A stretch of DNA of 64,000 nucleotides from Stomoxys calcitrans (Eukaryota > Arthropoda > Insecta > Diptera > Muscidae). Both the position numbers and the translations under genes were made by a program. The notes below the pieces were generated by a model. The model worked only from the letters and a program-made list of their open reading frames with translations. It made no database searches and was not told the origin of the DNA. The DNA lies in NCBI RefSeq assembly GCF_963082655.1, contig NC_081553.1, positions 205,979,897-206,043,896 on the forward strand. Reading direction: 5' to 3'. Shown one piece after another: positions 60,094 through 64,000 of the stretch (positions are counted from its first letter, which is position 1; every line of letters starts with the position of its first letter).

Positions 60094-61579
60094 AACAAGT
60101 AAGAAGGCGTTAAGATCAGCCGGGCCGAACTTTGGATACCCACCACCTCGGGTATATATGTGAACCACATTTCGTCAAAATCCAGTGAAAAATTCATACC
60201 TTATGCCCCATAGCAGCTCTATAGATATCATCCGATTTAGACCAAACGCTTATAAGTACAAGTCATTGATCAACCGAGAGATCGGTCTATATGGCAGCTA
60301 TTGGGTTGCCCAAAAAGTAATTGCGGATTTTTTAATAGAAAGTAAATGCATTTTTAATAAAACTTAGAATGAACTTTAATCAAATATACTTTTTTTACAC
60401 TTTTTTCTAAAGCAAACTAAAAGTAACAGCTGATAACTGACGGAAGAAAGAATGCAATTACAGAGTCACAAGCTGTGAAAAATTTGTCAACGCCGACTAT
60501 ATGAAAAATCTGCAATTACTTTTTGGGCAACCCAATATATCCAAATCTGAACCGATCTGAGCCAAATTGAAGACAAATATCGAAGGGCCCAACACAACTC
60601 ATTGTCCCAAATTTCGGCGACATCGGACAATAAATGCGCTTTTTATGGGCCAAAAACGTTAAATCGAGAGATCGGTCTGTATGGCAGCTATATCCAAATC
60701 TGAACCGATCAGGGCCAAATTGACGAAGGATGTCGAAGGGCCCAACGCAACTCACTGTCTAAAATTTCAGCAAAATAATAATAATAATAATGAATGTGGC
60801 TATTATGGGCCTTACACCATAAATCGGAGGATCGATCTATATGGCAGCTATATCCAAATCTGGACCGATCTGAGCCAAATTAACGAAGGATGTCGATGCG
60901 TCTTCCACAATTCACTGCCCCGAATTTCATCAAAATCGGATAATAAATGTGGCTTTTGTGGGCCTAAGACCCTAAATCGGAGGATCGGTCTATATGGCAG
61001 CTATATCCAAATTTGGACCAATCTGGGCCAAATTGACGAAGGATGTCGAAGGGCCTAAGGCAACTCACTGTCCCAAATTTCAGCAAAATCGGATAATAAA
61101 TGTGGCTTTTATGGGCCTAAGACCCTAAATCGGAGGATCGGTCTATATGGCAGCTATATCCAAATTTGGACCGATCTGGGCCAAATTGACGAAGGATGTC
61201 GAAGGGCCTAAGGCAACTCACTGTCCCAAATTTCAGCAAAATCGGATAATAAATGTGGCTTTTATGGGCCTAAGACCATAAATCGGAGGATCGGTGTATA
61301 TGGGGGCTATATCAAGATATAGTCCGATTTAGCCCATCTTCGAACTTAACCTGCTTATGGACAAAAAAAGAATCTGTGCAAAATTTCAGCTTAATATCTC
61401 TATTTTTGAAGACTGTAGCGTGATTTCAACAGACAGACGGACGGACATGTCTAGATGGTCTTAGATTTTTACGCTGATCAAGAATATATATACTTTATAG
61501 GGTCGGAAATGGATATTTCGATGTGTTGCATACGGAATGACAAAATGAATATACCCCCATCCTTCGGTGGTGGGTATAA
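60094..61579 (-). mobile_element. HINE-A, full length, carrying a MITE
   Basis: The reversed tail is ACAAGTAAGAAGGCGTTAAG with a slightly damaged hairpin (ATCAGCCGGGCCGAAC). Body units follow, then the reversed head ending GGTGGTGGGTATAA at 61579. A MITE interrupts the first units. An AATAAT expansion at about 60774-60792 replaces the usual AAATCGGATAATAAATG. Confidence 0.88.
60301..60535 (+). mobile_element. mariner-type MITE, copy 4
   Basis: A 235-bp copy in the orientation of copy 1, with TA duplications at 60299-60300 and 60536-60537. It splits the HINE-A phrase ATGGCAGCTA/TATCCAAATCTG, so the insertion is exact. Confidence 0.93.
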
Positions 61580-61732
61580 AAATACTTAGACACACAGACG
61601 GACATAGCTAAATCGAATGTGAAAGTGATTCTAAGCCGATCGGTATACTTATCAATGTGTCTAGCTCTTCTTCTAAGCGTCGCAAACAAATGCGCAAAGT
61701 TATAATAGCCTTTACCACAGTAGTGGGTATAA

Positions 61733-62167
61733 AAATTTAAAATAAAATTTAAATTGCCTAATTGCTTTCCCTTAATTTCCATCAGTGAAAACAGAAAGTT
61801 AACGAGCATTCCTTAAAAGAAGCACTCAGTTATAACTTCGTTAAATATTCAGTTCAAACAACTAGGGCGACATCTAGTAGCCACTATTGGCCCTAAGAAC
61901 AATCTTTGGCAAATGGTTCAAAAACCTACTAAATGTTAATTTATAAGTAGTGTAGCCATAAACCTGTATACAGTAGGGATCTACTTCATTTTCTTTAGAA
62001 GTTACAGTACATACAATTTTCGGACGGATTAATTACAGGTTAATGCATGTTTCATTTTATTTTGGTACAAGTGATTTGGGACAACTATAGACAAATAACT
62101 ATTTTAGACCGTTTTGTATATGTTTGTCAATTAATTCTCGTAATGTAACAAACCTTTTCAATATGCC
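61733..62167. other. low-copy AT-rich stretch
   Basis: No feature was recognised. Confidence 0.4.
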
Positions 62168-62290
62168 CGTTTTTAAAACCTCCACTATAGAATGGGAGTA
62201 TACTAAAATTCAGTTTCTAACTCCTTGAAATATTGGTCTTAGAGCTCATAATTTATGTATACTTGATCGTCATAGGCAAAATTTAAAGGA
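62168..62290 (+). mobile_element. HINE-B head remnant
   Basis: AAAACCTCCACTATAGAATG, GGGAGTATACTAAAATTCAG, CTTGAAATATTGGTCTTAG and TATACTTGATCGTCAT follow the order of a HINE-B head. No body or tail is present. Confidence 0.65.
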
Positions 62291-62879
62291 AGATAATGGC
62301 AGGTATTGACAAAACAACCCAGTGGGCCTATGGAAATGAATCCATGGCATTTTATAATTTTTTTTAATTGCATAAAAATTTTTAACATACTGCCAGTTTT
62401 GACCTCTCCGTACAAAATAATTTTTAAATAACATTATTTTCTTTGCATTTGAAATATTCGTTGCAGTTACCTTACGTCCATTAAATTTATTATAATAACA
62501 AAATAAAAGACAGACACTAACCTTGAAGCACTGATAAACACTTATCTAAATTCGAGAACATATATGTATGTATATCGGCTTTATGTTGCAGTCATATCAA
62601 AATATTTCTTAAAAAAAAAACCCACAAATTTCTCCTACTTACATGCATAAGATGCCGCTGTTCACCTCTCATTTATACACAAGACGTCTCGCTATCTGAC
62701 ACGCACCCGTTTTGCCATCCGTTTCCCCTCGCACAAATTCCTACAGTTTATACATAGACTCATAGTATGGCTCATTGTTGTTTTTGCAGTGGCGCTGTTA
62801 TACTACAGCACTCACACAGCGAAGAGCGAACAGACATTTGGCGCGAGCAGCTCTGCCGGCAGAGCAACAGCAATCGCGT

Positions 62880-62910
62880 TATAAAACCGCAACCAAAGCC
62901 ATATCAAACA
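62880..62910 (+). promoter_or_regulatory. possible TATA-type core promoter
   Basis: TATAAAA at 62880-62886 lies at the end of a GC-richer stretch. About 25 bases downstream is ATATCAAAC, a weak initiator-like site, followed at once by a GA run (62912-62932) of the type bound by GAGA factor in flies. No open reading frame follows closely, so this would be the start of a 5' untranslated exon. Chance occurrence is quite possible. Confidence 0.3.
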
Positions 62911-62911
62911 A

Positions 62912-62932
62912 AGAGAGAGAGAGAGAGAGAGA
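62912..62932. repeat. (GA)n microsatellite
   Basis: A pure run of GA dinucleotides. Confidence 0.92.
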
Positions 62933-63060
62933 TTGAATGAGAGAGTGCGTTTTAGTTTCAATTCAAATAGAATTTGGTTGCTCTTAGTGGTGCCATTTCA
63001 TGACTTTGTCTTTACTTTAACTTTAAGTAACTGCAATTTTCGTTTATTTTCATTAACAGA

Positions 63061-63076
63061 ACACACACACACACAC
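63061..63076. repeat. (AC)n microsatellite
   Basis: A pure run of AC dinucleotides. Confidence 0.9.
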
Positions 63077-64000
63077 GGTCACACGTTCATGTTTGCAATG
63101 AAAACGATGCGCTTTGTATAATGCTTTCCTTTGCAAAGTTCATGTCTTTTTTGGAATTGTTTTTTTAATCGCTCACTCAACACACCACGAATAAAAATCG
63201 CTTAATAAAAAAACACAAGTACAACCCGGATTTTGCTTTACTAGAATAGAAGAGTTCTATATAAAAATTTGTTTGCTTTACAAAGACTGCAGTTGTTATT
63301 TCATTTAGCTTTGTAGATATACTTTTCTATGGAGGGGGGAGAGGGGCAACGAATGGCAACGAAATCACGCGTACTACGAATCTTAAGTTGTTCACGCGAC
63401 GATCACCCGAAAAAGACTAAAGGAAATGGTGCAAAGCATATTTCTTTAAACCCATGAGACTTGCCAAAAAAAAAAAAAAAACAAGCAGTATGGAAGGAAC
63501 ATTTGTGAGTAACTATCGTTGCAGTTGGAATTTGTGAAAGCGTAAGAGTGCTTGAGAGAGAGGTAGAGAAGATGAGTAAACAGCAAATAAGGCAGTGGTT
63601 CACTGATTTTCGTGACTCTAAAGTTGAATGCAACGAGAATTGAGCAAGGGCAAAATAAATGGAAACGGAAAAAAGTTTAGCATGAAATTTTACCAATCAG
63701 ACAATCTTTTATAATTCAAAAAAATGCTTCATCGTATATTTTTTAGGGTTCATTTACAGTAGAGTCGGCAAAGAGTGAACTAATTTAAAAAAATCAAATG
63801 TTGAAAGGGAAATTTCTTTAAACCGATGAGAATTACCAAAAAAAAAAACATTAAGCAGTAGGGAACCGTGATGGAAAATGCTTAATTTTAAATAGTAATG
63901 AAAAGGTACTTTTCGGACCAAAAGAGTACGTTTTGCATGAAAATTTCAAAAATACTTGAGTGCAGCAATCAGATTTTTTTTTTTTTTTTTGAAACATATT

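Larger units (their letters stand above)
57976..61732 (-). mobile_element. HINE-C with an expanded body, split by HINE-A
   Basis: 57976-60093 is a clean array of about 13 reversed body units. The landmark TATGGGAGCTATATC recurs near 58251, 58404, 58557 and 58710, that is every 153 bp or so, and units contain AAATTTTGTAAAGATCGGAC, AAATTGTGGCTGCTACAGCC and GAAATTTTGCACACATATG. The element resumes at 61580 with ACACACAGACGGACATAGC, AAAGTGATTCTAAGCCGATC and the reversed head ACCACAGTAGTGGGTATAAA at 61732. HINE-A lies between. The tail is missing. Confidence 0.82.
62291..64000. other. low-copy AT-rich stretch with a possible promoter
   Basis: No coding exon was recognised. A GC-richer section at about 62690-62900 precedes a TATA-like element and a GA run. 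An AC run lies at 63061-63076 and poly-A or poly-T runs near 63466-63481, 63837-63849 and 63974-63990. Confidence 0.45.

Overview
The window is AT-rich, repeat-dominated DNA of a fly. I found no convincing host protein-coding exon and no bacterial, plasmid or CRISPR feature. A higher dipteran, probably a calyptrate of the house-fly/stable-fly kind, is suggested by the many DINE-1/HINE-like elements, a mellifera-type mariner MITE, and Jockey- and I/LOA-like non-LTR retrotransposons. The species is an inference and is not proven by the sequence.

The main repeat is a group of non-autonomous elements that I call HINE-A, HINE-B and HINE-C (working names). A full copy has a head reading TTATACCC, then about 100 bp with TATATATTCTTGATC and GATCTAGCCATGTCCGTC. 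The body is made of units of roughly 150-165 bp. The tail has a GC-rich hairpin followed by TTTTACTTGTT (A, B) or CCTTACTGGTT (C). This layout matches Drosophila DINE-1/INE-1, which are Helentron-associated elements that insert between two T residues. For these elements strand + means head at left.

Layout: 1-915, decayed RTE-type endonuclease. 912-3547, HINE-C and HINE-B with two MITEs. 3548-5137, quiet. 5138-12934, HINE-rich, with a three-deep nest (5138-7425) and an unidentified three-unit tandem repeat (10909-11570). 12935-14162, quiet. 14163-17312, HINE-A holding HINE-C holding a SINE. 17311-19337, more HINE pieces. 19338-22640, minus-strand I/LOA-like LINE with an RNase H segment. 22641-24309, quiet. 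24310-27356, a SINE split by a HINE-B/HINE-A composite. 28565-32345, minus-strand Jockey-like LINE split by HINE-B, itself split by HINE-C. 33744-35421, full HINE-A. 35541-38490, plus-strand Jockey-like LINE split by a SINE. 38497-39720, a SINE split by HINE-B. 40389-56735, a 16-kb tandem array of a 125-bp satellite (about 130 monomers, with a 200-N gap). 57430-61732, HINE-B piece, then HINE-C split by HINE-A that carries a MITE. 61733-64000, low-copy AT-rich DNA with a possible TATA promoter near 62880.

The elements do not form a pathway. What the window records is an order of events: target-site duplications and rejoined flanks show which element landed in which. The most notable objects are the 125-bp satellite with layered internal duplications (offsets 616, 2125, 2250 and 3238 bp), the HINE-B/HINE-A composite inside a SINE with a 13-bp duplication, and a 41-bp inverted-repeat core shared by the internal repeats of different HINE families.
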